Made by a program: the position numbers and the translations under genes
Notes under the pieces: model-generated
What the model was told of the DNA's origin: nothing
Database searches by the model: none
What the model saw: only the letters and a program-made list of their open reading frames with translations
In this document: positions 42,206-50,716 of the stretch, one piece after another
Layout of the letters: the number at the start of each line of letters is the position of its first letter
Numbering within the stretch: the first letter of the stretch is position 1
DNA from: an uncultured Eubacteriales bacterium
GTDB taxonomy: Bacteria > Bacillota > Clostridia > Oscillospirales > Acutalibacteraceae
Assembly (NCBI GenBank): GCA_902491475.1
Contig: CABUHY010000012.1
Location: 1-64,000, forward strand
Direction: 5' to 3'
DNA: 64,000 nt

Positions 42206-44359
42206 ATGGAAATGAAGCTGTTTTCATTGTATCGCAACGCGGCAGACGCCTCTGTTAAGATGCAGATTAAGGTAATCGGCAGTCTTAACGGCTTTGCGGA
42301 CAGCGATATTTCTTTTGATGAGTACACTTCACTCAAGGAGATGTTCGGAGGCCTTTCAAAGGCTATCAAGAGCAGTGATTTCATTGTAATCGCTGTTGAG
42401 TCGGGCATTTACAACTCAACAAAGTTAAAGCTTATGACCGCACTCTCTCTTGAAAAAGAGCAGAGCGAGTCTGTGCTTAAAAAGCTCTCGGAGCTTGACC
42501 TCGACGATGCTGCAAGGCAGAAAAATGCGGCTATGCCGGCAGGTGCAACCGTATTTGTGTCGATTGACGGCGTAAATTCGGGCTTTGCGGTTAAAAAAGG
42601 CTCACAGACAATCGCTATGATTCCCTTTGACGAACACAGGCTTGATTCGGTTCTCAAAAGAGGACTTGTTCCGTATATCACGAACGGCGGACGGCTCAAT
42701 TCGGTAGCGGAAGCCGAGGCCCCAGCCGTACCCGAGGTTAAGGAAGAACCGATTTCGGAGACTGTGGAGGATATAAGCGAGCAGGAAAAAGACATTGCCG
42801 CACACACCCTCAACATTCTTAAAGAGTCCGATGTTAAAATTGCCGTAAACGGAAATACAAACTCCACTGTTTTGCGTGAGTTTGCGGCGGGACTTGACGA
42901 TTTTGAGGAATACTTTACCTTTACCCCTCACATTGAGGACAGGGGCGACTACAATGTAACCGATTACACCGCGCAGATGGCCCGTTCGGCAAAGGACCTT
43001 TCGAGCGCAACGCTCGGCGCATGCATTTCCGATATTTTCACAACCAACGACGGCTGCGATTATATCTGCATATCGGTTGCGACGGACAAGTCGGCTCTTG
43101 TCAGAAAGCTCTATAAAGAGGACGGCGAGGACGATGCTCATTTCATCAGAATTGCGACGGAAGAACTGCTGGCGCTTATCGGAGAAAAGGCAATGGGCAA
43201 CAATTCGGTAGGCATCGAGATAGCTCAGGACGAAGCGCCCAAGGCAGACAAAAAGCTCAGCAAAAAGGCAAAGACGGCAATAATTTCGGTTGTTGCGCTC
43301 CTGCTTGTTGCGGCTGTTACGGTGGCGGCAGTTTATTTTGTGAAGCAGAAGAACGCTCAAAAAGAACCCGAGACCACAACTCCCGTGGAGACTCAGGCTC
43401 CCGAGACCACAACCGAAGCTCCCGTCAGCACTGAGACTATGTCGCTGTCAAAGCTTATGCGCTTTGAGCTTGTAAACGGCATAACAAACGAAGAGCCCAC
43501 CACCGTTCCCGTTGAGACTACGGCAGGTGCAATCACGGCGAACGAACCGCAGACGCAGGCTCCCGCACAGGACCCGAACGCAGTTCCGAGCGTAATTACT
43601 GTAAACGGACAGGAAATCGATGCAAAGGAAGCAATCGCAAGGATAATCACGGCGGAGACCGACAGCAGCTTCAATGCCGAGACATTGAAGGCTCAGGCGG
43701 TAATCACATATACCTATCTCAAATACAGGAACACAAACTGGAGAATAAGCAATCTTACTATTGCAGATAATTATACGCAGGAAGCATATGACGCCGTAAA
43801 CGAGGTGTTCGGCCGCTATCTTACCTTTAACGATCAGGTTGCGTTTACGCCGTATTGCAGAATGTCGGCAGGCAAAACCGCTAACGCTTCGACCGTTTTC
43901 GGCAAGGACTTCACATATCTCAAGAGTGTTGTCAGCACGCCCGACAAGCAGAGAGACGGATATAAAAAGGAAGTTCTTCTCACGGCGGATGAAATCAAGG
44001 CAGGCGCTCTGGCATTTGATTCTACAATCGAATTTTCCGACGATATTTCCACATGGCTTTCAATCGGCGCTCACGACACTGCGGTAAGCACGGGCACGGG
44101 CTATGTCGAGAAGATAACCGTCGGCAACAAAGAGGTTTCGGGCGTTACATTTATCTATGATATAATGAAAAACAAGGAACTTTCCTCGCCCTGCTTCAGC
44201 CTTTCGTATGACGCCGCAAGCGGAACATACACAATTACCACCTTCGGCGACGGCTACGGCGTGGGCATGAGCCAGCTCGGAGCTGACAGTATGGCTGTTT
44301 CGGGTTCAAAGTTTGACGAAATACTCGACAAATATTTCCCGGGAACATTTCTTAACTGA
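42206..44359 (+). CDS. SpoIID/LytB-domain membrane protein with large cytoplasmic region
   Basis: 717 residues. The first about 350 residues have no signal and are predicted cytoplasmic. One membrane helix lies near 353-375, then a Thr/Glu/Pro linker (380-470), then a SpoIID/LytB domain with ITAETDSSFNAETLKAQA and the C-terminal GDGYGVGMSQLGADSMA. SpoIID-type enzymes are lytic transglycosylases acting on glycan strands lacking stem peptides. The conserved Glu is present. The N-terminal half was not recognised. It follows two sortases and precedes the galE leader. Confidence 0.87.
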   Translation: MEMKLFSLYRNAADASVKMQIKVIGSLNGFADSDISFDEYTSLKEMFGGLSKAIKSSDFIVIAVESGIYNSTKLKLMTALSLEKEQSESVLKKLSELDLDDAARQKNAAMPAGATVFVSIDGVNSGFAVKKGSQTIAMIPFDEHRLDSVLKRGLVPYITNGGRLNSVAEAEAPAVPEVKEEPISETVEDISEQEKDIAAHTLNILKESDVKIAVNGNTNSTVLREFAAGLDDFEEYFTFTPHIEDRGDYNVTDYTAQMARSAKDLSSATLGACISDIFTTNDGCDYICISVATDKSALVRKLYKEDGEDDAHFIRIATEELLALIGEKAMGNNSVGIEIAQDEAPKADKKLSKKAKTAIISVVALLLVAAVTVAAVYFVKQKNAQKEPETTTPVETQAPETTTEAPVSTETMSLSKLMRFELVNGITNEEPTTVPVETTAGAITANEPQTQAPAQDPNAVPSVITVNGQEIDAKEAIARIITAETDSSFNAETLKAQAVITYTYLKYRNTNWRISNLTIADNYTQEAYDAVNEVFGRYLTFNDQVAFTPYCRMSAGKTANASTVFGKDFTYLKSVVSTPDKQRDGYKKEVLLTADEIKAGALAFDSTIEFSDDISTWLSIGAHDTAVSTGTGYVEKITVGNKEVSGVTFIYDIMKNKELSSPCFSLSYDAASGTYTITTFGDGYGVGMSQLGADSMAVSGSKFDEILDKYFPGTFLN

Positions 44360-44391
44360 CAAAAATAATTTTACATAAACGGAGGAGAATA

Positions 44392-44550
44392 GTGTGAAAA
44401 ATCACACCATTCATAATTATATTGCCCTCAAAATTTGCCTTTGGCAGAATTTTGAGATGGCAGAAATCACCATCACGCCTGTTCAGGCAACGCAGGCTAA
44501 ACCGGTGATTTTTAATAAACTATTTGTTGCCTGAAAGGCTATGGTGATTA
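44392..44550 (+). promoter_or_regulatory. Structured leader controlling galE (candidate)
   Basis: The first hairpin is GTGTGA/TCACAC (44392-44407). The second is CTCAAAATTTGCC with GGCAGAATTTTGAG (44428-44455). In the third region, 44465-44491 pairs with 44526-44549 in 24 base pairs with three one-base bulges. That helix covers the ribosome site GAAAGG (44533-44538) and an ATG at 44541. AAATCACC (44464-44471) can instead pair with GGTGATTT (44504-44511), which would free the ribosome site. The pairings are seen in the sequence. The switching role is inferred. Confidence 0.6.
44394..44534 (+). CDS. 46-codon leader ORF before galE
   Basis: GTG at 44394 follows GGAGGAG with a 6-nt gap. The frame reads 46 codons to TGA at 44532-44534, beginning MKNHTIHNYIALK and ending PVIFNKLFVA. 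It resembles no protein I know. Its codons run through the left strand of the long helix, and its stop lies inside the right strand, next to the galE ribosome site. Translation would therefore melt the helix and could couple to galE. It may be a leader peptide, or a chance frame across a structured RNA. Confidence 0.45.
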   Translation: MKNHTIHNYIALKICLWQNFEMAEITITPVQATQAKPVIFNKLFVA

Positions 44551-44552
44551 AA

Positions 44553-45572
44553 ATGGCAATTCTTGTTACGGGCGGAGCCGGATTTATCGGTTCCCACACA
44601 TGTGTTGAGCTTCTCAATGCGGGATACGACATAGTGGTTGTGGATAACTACTATAACGCAAGCCCCAAGGCGCTTGAAAGGGTCAAGGAACTCACGGGTA
44701 AGGAATTTAAGTCCTATAACTGCGATGTCAGAGACTCGGAGGGTATGGACAAAATTTTCAAAGAAAATAAGATTGATGCGGTAATTCATTTCGCAGGTCT
44801 TAAAGCGGTCGGCGAGTCCTGCCAAAAGCCGATTGAATACTATGACAACAATATCGGCGGTACGCTGAAGCTTTGCGATGTTATGAGAAATAACGGCTGC
44901 AAGAATATTGTTTTCAGCTCTTCCGCAACGGTTTACGGAATGAACAATGTTTCTCCGCTTAAAGAGACAATGAAAACGGGCGGCACCACAAACCCATACG
45001 GCACGACAAAGTATATGATTGAGATTATCCTTGAGGATATTTACAAGTCGGACAACGAGTGGAATGTTACGCTCCTGCGTTATTTCAACCCCATCGGCGC
45101 ACACGAGAGCGGCAGAATAGGCGAAAATCCGAACGGAATACCGAACAATCTTATGCCTTACATCACACAGGTTGCAATCGGCAAGCGCCCGTATCTCAGT
45201 GTTTACGGCGACGATTACGACACGCCCGACGGAACGGGAGTCAGGGATTATATCCATGTTGTTGACCTCGCAGACGGTCATGTCAAGGCTGTTAAAAACA
45301 TTCTTGAGGGCAACAAGGGCGTTCAGATATTCAACCTCGGAACAGGCAAGGGTTACAGCGTGCTTGACATAGTCAAGGCGTTCAGCAAGGTTTACGGCAA
45401 GGAGCTTCCCTACAAGATTGCTCCGAGACGCCCCGGCGACCTTGCGGTCTGCTATTCCGACCCGACAAAGGCAAAAGAGGTTCTCGGTTGGGAAGCGAAG
45501 AGGGATATTGACGATATGTGCCGTGATTCGTGGAATTGGCAGTCAAAAAATCCCAACGGCTATGACGACTGA
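44553..45572 (+). CDS. galE: UDP-glucose 4-epimerase
   Basis: An extended SDR enzyme of about 339 residues that interconverts UDP-glucose and UDP-galactose for exopolysaccharide or galactose use. It has the NAD-binding VTGGAGFIGSHT at the N-terminus, the SSSATVYG region and the YGTTKYMIE catalytic Tyr-Lys pair. ATG 44553 gives the usual MAILVTGG start. An in-frame ATG at 44541 would add MVIK. Both lie at the edge of the leader helix. No other gal genes are adjacent. Confidence 0.93.
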   Translation: MAILVTGGAGFIGSHTCVELLNAGYDIVVVDNYYNASPKALERVKELTGKEFKSYNCDVRDSEGMDKIFKENKIDAVIHFAGLKAVGESCQKPIEYYDNNIGGTLKLCDVMRNNGCKNIVFSSSATVYGMNNVSPLKETMKTGGTTNPYGTTKYMIEIILEDIYKSDNEWNVTLLRYFNPIGAHESGRIGENPNGIPNNLMPYITQVAIGKRPYLSVYGDDYDTPDGTGVRDYIHVVDLADGHVKAVKNILEGNKGVQIFNLGTGKGYSVLDIVKAFSKVYGKELPYKIAPRRPGDLAVCYSDPTKAKEVLGWEAKRDIDDMCRDSWNWQSKNPNGYDD

Positions 45573-45606
45573 TATTTCATATACTGTATAATACGGAGGA
45601 CTCGGC

Positions 45607-46179
45607 ATGAAAAATAAAAAAGCTCTTATTATTGTTCTTGCGATAGTTGCGGTAATCGCAATACTTGTCGGAAGCGTTGTATCTTCCTACAACAGCCTTG
45701 TTGACGAGAGGGAAACCGTCAGCAACGCACAGGCGAATGTCCAGACAATGTTACAGCGGAGAGCGGACCTTATTCCGAATCTTGTAAACACGGTCAAGGG
45801 CTATGCGGCGCACGAGGAAGAAGTGTACACCGCTATTGCGGACGCCCGTTCAAAGCTTTCGGGTGCAAGCTCCGTTGATGAGATGGAACAGGCAAACTCC
45901 GAGCTCGACAGCGCAATATCAAGACTTCTTGTTGTAGTGGAAAATTATCCCGAGCTTAAAGCGGATACGCAGTTTATCAATCTTCAGGATGAGCTTGCAG
46001 GCTCGGAAAACAGGATTTCCGTTGCACGCAAGGACTATAACGATGTTGCGAAAGCGTATAACACTCATATCAAGAAATTCCCCGCAAATATAGTTGCTTC
46101 CGTGTTCAATTTTGAACAGGCGGAATACTTTGAGGCTTCAAGTGAGGCACAGACCGTACCGAGCGTCAATTTTGATTGA
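45607..46179 (+). CDS. LemA family protein
   Basis: 190 residues. One N-terminal membrane helix (residues 7-26) precedes a helical-bundle LemA domain with SYNSLVDERETVSNAQANVQTMLQRRADLIPNLV-type sequence and NRISVARKDYNDVAKAYN. The function is unclear across bacteria. LemA is commonly paired with a TPM-domain protein, as here with the gene at 46203. GGAGGA precedes the ATG. Confidence 0.93.
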   Translation: MKNKKALIIVLAIVAVIAILVGSVVSSYNSLVDERETVSNAQANVQTMLQRRADLIPNLVNTVKGYAAHEEEVYTAIADARSKLSGASSVDEMEQANSELDSAISRLLVVVENYPELKADTQFINLQDELAGSENRISVARKDYNDVAKAYNTHIKKFPANIVASVFNFEQAEYFEASSEAQTVPSVNFD

Positions 46180-46202
46180 TGCTTAGGCGAGTGGGTGAGT
46201 GT

Positions 46203-46988
46203 ATGAAAAAGGTTTCTGCGGCGGTATTGACCGTGATTTTGCTGTTGATGTCATTGTCGGTCGGCGCTTTTGCGGCAAAATATCCTACTCCCACACAGAA
46301 ATTTTTCGTAAACGATTTTGCCGATTGCATAAGTGATGCCGACGAGCAGAAAATGCAGTCTATGGCAGAGGAGTTATATGAAAAATCGGGCGCACAGGTG
46401 GTTTGCGTAACCGTTGATTCGCTTGACGGCGAAGAGGTCAGGAATTATGCGCTCGGCTTGGGCAGAGAGTGGGGCATAGGCAGTAAAAACGACAACAACG
46501 GCGTCCTTTTATTGCTTGCCGTTGACGACAGACAGGTGGATATTGAGGTCGGCTACGGGCTTGAGGGCACGCTGACCGACGGCAAAACGGGAAGAATTCT
46601 CGACACCTATGCTATGCCGTATTTGAGAGACAACGATTTTTCAACGGGGCTTTACAAGGCGTTTTCCGCGCTGATAGGCGAAACCGCAAATGAGTACGGC
46701 GTTGAGATTGACGGCTCAAGAACGGCTCCCGACGATACAGATGAGGATTATGACACCGATGATAATGAAATGACCGCAGTACAGATGATAGTCTTTTTTA
46801 TAATCGCAATAATCATGATAGCATTATTCATTAGACACCCGTGGCTATTTTTCTTATTTAGCGGTCGCGGCGGAAACAGTAATCATCGTTCAGGCGGTGG
46901 CTTCGGCGGCTTCTCGGGCGGTGGCGGAGGAGGCTTCTCCGGCGGCGGAGGCTCGTTCGGCGGTGGCGGAAGCTCCAGAGGCTTCTGA
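46203..46988 (+). CDS. TPM domain protein (YgcG-like) with glycine-rich tail
   Basis: 261 residues. A signal peptide ends at AFA (near 24). The TPM domain follows (FVNDFADCISDADEQKMQSM, VTVDSLDGEEVRNYALGLG, DDRQVDIEVGYGLEG). An acidic linker, a membrane helix (near 190-215) and a Gly/Ser/Phe-rich tail complete it. ATG 46203 is chosen because it begins a proper signal peptide. A longer in-frame start at 46176 would overlap lemA. The LemA-TPM pair probably acts together at the membrane. Confidence 0.9.
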   Translation: MKKVSAAVLTVILLLMSLSVGAFAAKYPTPTQKFFVNDFADCISDADEQKMQSMAEELYEKSGAQVVCVTVDSLDGEEVRNYALGLGREWGIGSKNDNNGVLLLLAVDDRQVDIEVGYGLEGTLTDGKTGRILDTYAMPYLRDNDFSTGLYKAFSALIGETANEYGVEIDGSRTAPDDTDEDYDTDDNEMTAVQMIVFFIIAIIMIALFIRHPWLFFLFSGRGGNSNHRSGGGFGGFSGGGGGGFSGGGGSFGGGGSSRGF

Positions 46989-47004
46989 CGGAATACAATA
47001 AATT

Positions 47005-47033
47005 AACGCCTTGCAATAGCAAGGCGTTTTTTG
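47005..47033 (+). terminator. Terminator of the lemA operon
   Basis: A perfect stem AACGCCTTGC/GCAAGGCGTT with loop AATA is followed by T6. Confidence 0.9.
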
Positions 47034-47087
47034 TATCGTTTTTTGTGTGCTGATACGGCGGTAGCGACCATTAGGCGAGGTAAGAGG

Positions 47088-47353
47088 TAATAGTGAAGAG
47101 TGAATAGGTGTGGGTGCTTCGCACGTCGTCGTTTGCTTCGTATCGTTCGCAACAGCCTTTGGCTATTTCTCACTCGCTACGCAACTCCTCCTTTTCCGCA
47201 AAAATCACGCTCGGCTCGCCTGCTCGGTTGTAAACGCCCTCCCGACGGCTCGCTGTCGCTACCGACTTTTGCGGATTTACGGCGGGAGCAAGCCCCCGCC
47301 CTACCGATACGACAACGCACAATCCGTAGGGACAGGGCTTGCCCCTGTCCGAA
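47088..47353. repeat. Dispersed repeat family A, copy 4
   Basis: Positions 47139-47306 are identical to 20693-20860. The GGCGGGAGCAAGCCCCCGCC hairpin ends the copy. A further hairpin GGACAGGGCTTGCCCCTGTCC follows near 47331-47351. No gene is credible. Confidence 0.85.
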
Positions 47354-47406
47354 AGAAATTATATATAAGTCATATTGGCGGACAGCTCTTGCGGCTGTCC
47401 GTCACA

Positions 47407-47553
47407 GGCTCCCTTGTAAAGGGAGCTGTCATTTTTTGGATAACAAAAAATGACTGAGGGATTTTTATAAAATCATATAAAATCGACCTTGAAATCCCTC
47501 CGAGTTGCCTCACGGCAACCCACCTCCCTTTACAAGGGCGGCTTAGTCTTGCG
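47407..47553. repeat. Palindromic intergenic element
   Basis: The ends GGCTCCCTTGTAAAGGGAG and CTCCCTTTACAAGGGCGGC are near-perfect inverted repeats. Inside, GAGGGATTT and AAATCCCTC form a second pair, and CATTTTTTG/CAAAAAATG a hairpin. The element can fold over its full 147 bp. It looks like a MITE-type or REP-type element. Confidence 0.7.
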
Positions 47554-47580
47554 AACATTTTAAATGGAAAACAACGGCAA

Positions 47581-47805
47581 TTATTTATCCCTTTTACCGA
47601 AAAGCTTTTTCTCCAAAAACCAATCGGCAACAAAGGAAATGAGCATTATCACGGCTGTACCGATTATATTCAATTTCCATATCGAGGCGTTTTGGTATTC
47701 TCCGTTGTTTGTTCCGTAAAAATAAATTACAGCTTCAAACGAAAGATATACCGCAAGAAAGCATACAAGAAAAATTGCTTTGTATTTCGTCCTTGTCACA
47801 AGCAT
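47581..47805 (-). CDS. Small membrane protein of unknown function
   Basis: About 74 residues with two predicted membrane helices (YKAIFLVCFLAVYLSFEAV and LNIIGTAVIMLISFVADWF) and a basic tail LEKKLFGKRDK. No family was recognised. CGGAG lies a few bases upstream of the ATG. It stands alone between a repeat element and the DUF1846 gene, whose direction it shares. Confidence 0.6.
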   Translation of the reverse strand: MLVTRTKYKAIFLVCFLAVYLSFEAVIYFYGTNNGEYQNASIWKLNIIGTAVIMLISFVADWFLEKKLFGKRDK

Positions 47806-47888
47806 CACGCTCCGTTTAACAATATAACATTGTTCTTACAATTATATTAAAACTTATATTTTACAAAATGTCAATGAATTTTAATAAA

Positions 47889-47930
47889 AATATCGCCGCA
47901 GTTTAATCTCACGAAAAAACTGCGGCGAAT
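47889..47930 (-). terminator. Terminator of the DUF1846 gene
   Basis: On the minus strand the stem TCGCCGCAGTTT/AAACTGCGGCGA is followed by a T-rich stretch. Confidence 0.82.
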
Positions 47931-47945
47931 ATATTGTTATCTCAT

Positions 47946-49427
47946 TTATTTGTGGAAAAGTGTTTTTGACTGTCTGTAAGGCTCGCAGGTAACATTTACG
48001 CCGAGCTTTTTAAGTGTGTGCAGGTCAACCTCGGAGAGGATAACCGTCGAATGCATCTGACAGCCGTCAAGCTTTTCAAGCGCTTTCATTGCCATTTCCG
48101 CAGTCGGGTTGGTTGCGGCTGAAATCGAAAGTGCAAGCAGGATTTCATCCGTGTGGAGCCTCGGGTTTTTGTTGCCGAGATGGTTGACTTTCAAATCCTG
48201 TATGGGCTCGATGATTTTTGGAGAAATGAGGTCAATATCGTCGTTGATATGCGCTATCTCTTTAAGTGCGTTGAGGAGCATTGCCGACGAAGCGCCCAAA
48301 AGGTCGGAGGTCTTGCCCGTAATTATCTTTCCGTTGTCAAGCTCGATTGCCGCCGCAGGCTCGCCTGTTCTGTCGCAGAGCTCGACCGCAGGCAAAACGC
48401 ACTTCCTGTATTCGGGAACGATTTCAAGCTGCTTCATAATAAGCTCAAGATTGCGGATTTCGTTTGTGACATTTGCGCCGTTCTTTTTGTCGACAAGAGC
48501 CTTGTAATATCTTCTGATAACCTCCTGTTTTGACGCTTCCCTTACAACCTCGTCGTCGATTATGCAGTTGCCCGCCATATTGACGCCCATATCCGTGGGT
48601 GATTTATACGGCGAACCGCCGAAAATGCGCTCGAAAATAGCATTGAGGACGGGGAAAATTTCAATATCCCTGTTATAGTTTACCGTTGTGACGCCGTACG
48701 CTTCAAGGTGGAACGGGTCAATCATATTTACATCGTTCAAATCCGTTGTAGCCGCCTCGTAAGCGAGGTTTACGGGGTGTTTGAGCGGCAGGTTCCATAT
48801 GGGGAATGTTTCAAACTTAGCATAGCCCGCACGGACGCCGTGCTTGTGCTCGTGATAGAGCTGAGACAGACAAACCGCCATTTTTCCGCTTCCGGGGCCC
48901 GGGGCGGTAACGACAACAAGCGAACGGGTGGTTTCGACAAATTCATTCTTTCCGTATCCGTCGTCGCTGACTATGAGCTGAACATCCTGCGGATAGTTTT
49001 CAATGCTGTAATGGCGGTAAACATTTACGCCGAGGCCCGTAAGCTTTTGTTGAAAAGCCACAGCCGACGGCTGATTGTTGAACTGCGTCATTACAACGCC
49101 GCTTACAAGCAGTCCGAAGTTCCTGTAAATATCGATAAGTCTTAAAACATCAAGGTCGTAGGTTATGCCTATGTCGCCTCTGACCTTGTTTTTTTCAATG
49201 TCGTTTGCGTTGATGGCGATAAGCATTTCCGCCTCGTCCTTTAATTCAAGCAGCATTTTCATTTTGCTGTCGGGTAAAAAGCCCGGAAGAACTCTTGATG
49301 CGTGGAAGTCGTCGAATATTTTTCCGCCGAATTCAAGATAAAGCTTGCCGCCGAATTCATTTATCCTCTGTCTTATGTGTTCTGATTGAGTTTTAAGGTA
49401 TTTGTCGTTGTCAAAACCTATTTTCAC
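47946..49427 (-). CDS. DUF1846 family protein
   Basis: A 493-residue cytosolic protein of a conserved Firmicutes family. It begins KIGFDNDKYLKTQSEHI. It has a P-loop-like VVVTAPGPGSGKMAVCLSQ (near 175-193), HEHKHGVRAGYAKFETFPIWNLPLKHPVN and a C-terminal domain with LNALKEIAHINDDIDLISP. The biochemical role is not established. The GTG start has GGGGGC upstream. Single gene with its own terminator. Confidence 0.88.
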   Translation of the reverse strand: MKIGFDNDKYLKTQSEHIRQRINEFGGKLYLEFGGKIFDDFHASRVLPGFLPDSKMKMLLELKDEAEMLIAINANDIEKNKVRGDIGITYDLDVLRLIDIYRNFGLLVSGVVMTQFNNQPSAVAFQQKLTGLGVNVYRHYSIENYPQDVQLIVSDDGYGKNEFVETTRSLVVVTAPGPGSGKMAVCLSQLYHEHKHGVRAGYAKFETFPIWNLPLKHPVNLAYEAATTDLNDVNMIDPFHLEAYGVTTVNYNRDIEIFPVLNAIFERIFGGSPYKSPTDMGVNMAGNCIIDDEVVREASKQEVIRRYYKALVDKKNGANVTNEIRNLELIMKQLEIVPEYRKCVLPAVELCDRTGEPAAAIELDNGKIITGKTSDLLGASSAMLLNALKEIAHINDDIDLISPKIIEPIQDLKVNHLGNKNPRLHTDEILLALSISAATNPTAEMAMKALEKLDGCQMHSTVILSEVDLHTLKKLGVNVTCEPYRQSKTLFHK

Positions 49428-49461
49428 TGTTCTGCCCCCTGTTACGGATTGAAAATATCAT

Positions 49462-49503
49462 ACAAAAGCACCCCGAAGCGGTTACACAACCGGTTCGAAG
49501 TGC
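49462..49503 (-). terminator. Terminator of ung
   Basis: On the minus strand an imperfect stem from GCACTTCGAACCGGTT to AACCGCTTCGGGGTGC is followed by TTTTG. Confidence 0.7.
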
Positions 49504-49569
49504 GACACTTGATATTATAAAATAACAAAGATTAAAAATCAATAGTAATATAAAAACTTTGTCGAATTT

Positions 49570-50241
49570 TCATTTGAGGCTCCAGTCAATCGGAGTTTGA
49601 CCCGACGCTGTGAGCAATTCGTTCGTTTTTGAAAAATGCTTGCAACCGAAAAAGCCGTTGTAAGCCGAAAGCGGGCTCGGGTGCGCAGCGGTAAGCTTGT
49701 AATGAATGGGGTTTGTGATAACCGACGCCTTTTTCCTTGCGTGTGCGCCCCAAAGCAAAAATACAACGGGTGTTTGCTTGTTGTTGAGCTCGGAAATTAC
49801 CCTGTCGGTAAATATTTCCCAACCCATATCCTTGTGGCTGTTTGCCATACCCTCACGGACCGTCAACACGGTGTTGAGGAGCAGAACGCCCTGCTTTGCC
49901 CAGGATGTAAGCTCGCCGTGACCGACATTCATATCAATGCCGAGATCGGAGTGTATTTCCTTAAAAATGTTCTGAAGAGACGGAGGCGGGGGAGTGCCCT
50001 TTTTTACCGAAAAGCACATACCGTGCGCTTGACCCGCTCCGTGGTAGGGGTCCTGACCGATAATAACCGCCTTTGTGTCCGCAAACGAGGTACAGCGCAG
50101 TGCGTTGAAAATGTCGTTCATCGGCGGATATATCGTGTGGTTTTGATATTCTTCTTTAAGAAAATGCCTTAATCTTCTGTAATAAGGCTTATCGAATTCA
50201 TCTTTGAGTATTTCGTCCCAATCGTTTCCCAAGTGCACCAT
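49570..50241 (-). CDS. ung: Uracil-DNA glycosylase, family 1
   Basis: A 223-residue base-excision repair enzyme that removes uracil from DNA. It has the catalytic water-activating motif GQDPYHGAGQAHGM, LLLNTVLTV and the minor-groove loop HPSPLSAYNGF. ATG 50241 is chosen because GAGGTG lies 7 nt upstream. The in-frame GTG at 50250 overlaps that site. Single gene. Confidence 0.96.
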   Translation of the reverse strand: MVHLGNDWDEILKDEFDKPYYRRLRHFLKEEYQNHTIYPPMNDIFNALRCTSFADTKAVIIGQDPYHGAGQAHGMCFSVKKGTPPPPSLQNIFKEIHSDLGIDMNVGHGELTSWAKQGVLLLNTVLTVREGMANSHKDMGWEIFTDRVISELNNKQTPVVFLLWGAHARKKASVITNPIHYKLTAAHPSPLSAYNGFFGCKHFSKTNELLTASGQTPIDWSLK

Positions 50242-50317
50242 TTGTATCACCTCACGGCTATTGTATCATAAGATTGACGGGTTTTCAAAAATTTTATGAA
50301 AAATTTTTCATAAACGC

Positions 50318-50375
50318 TTGACATATAATATATATGTGCTATAATCAAATCAACATATGAACAGATGTTCATATG
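50318..50375 (+). promoter_or_regulatory. Promoter with ArsR-type operator for the metal efflux operon
   Basis: TTGACA (50318-50323), 16-bp spacer, TATAAT (50340-50345). Just downstream lies a perfect 10-2-10 palindrome with left arm CATATGAACA (50354-50363) and its exact complement at 50366-50375. This matches the ATATGAACA-type operators of CzrA/CadC/SmtB repressors. The operon's last gene encodes such a repressor. Confidence 0.87.
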
Positions 50376-50446
50376 ATAATACGAAAAAGCGGAAACACCG
50401 CTTACAATAAACAACACGACGCCGAGCGTCAGAACGGAGAAAAGTT

Positions 50447-50665
50447 ATGAAAAAATCTTACAAAATCGATGTTGATTGCGCCAACTGTGCCAACAAAATG
50501 GAAGAAGCCGCAAAAAAGACCGACGGAGTTAAGGATGCAACAGTAAACTTTATGATGCTTAAAATGAATGTTGAGTTTGACGAGGGCGCCGACGCCAAGG
50601 CTGTTATGAAGGATGTCCTTAAAAACTGCAAAAAGGTCGAGGACGACTGCGAAATTTACATCTGA
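50447..50665 (+). CDS. HMA-domain metal-binding protein
   Basis: A 72-residue ferredoxin-like HMA domain with the metal motif CANC (Cys11 and Cys14). It acts as a small chaperone or as the detached N-terminal domain of the ATPase encoded 51 bp downstream, which has no HMA domain of its own. An acidic insert (FDEGADAKA) and a Cys near the C-terminus (DDCEIYI) could add ligands. AGAAAAG precedes the ATG. Confidence 0.88.
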   Translation: MKKSYKIDVDCANCANKMEEAAKKTDGVKDATVNFMMLKMNVEFDEGADAKAVMKDVLKNCKKVEDDCEIYI

Positions 50666-50716
50666 CATTTAGGGCGCAATCGTTTCGGTTGCGCTTTTTG
50701 AAACGGAGAGAGAACG

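Noticed and set aside
44520..45281. A 253-codon minus-strand frame
   Set aside because: Antisense to galE without any recognisable domain.
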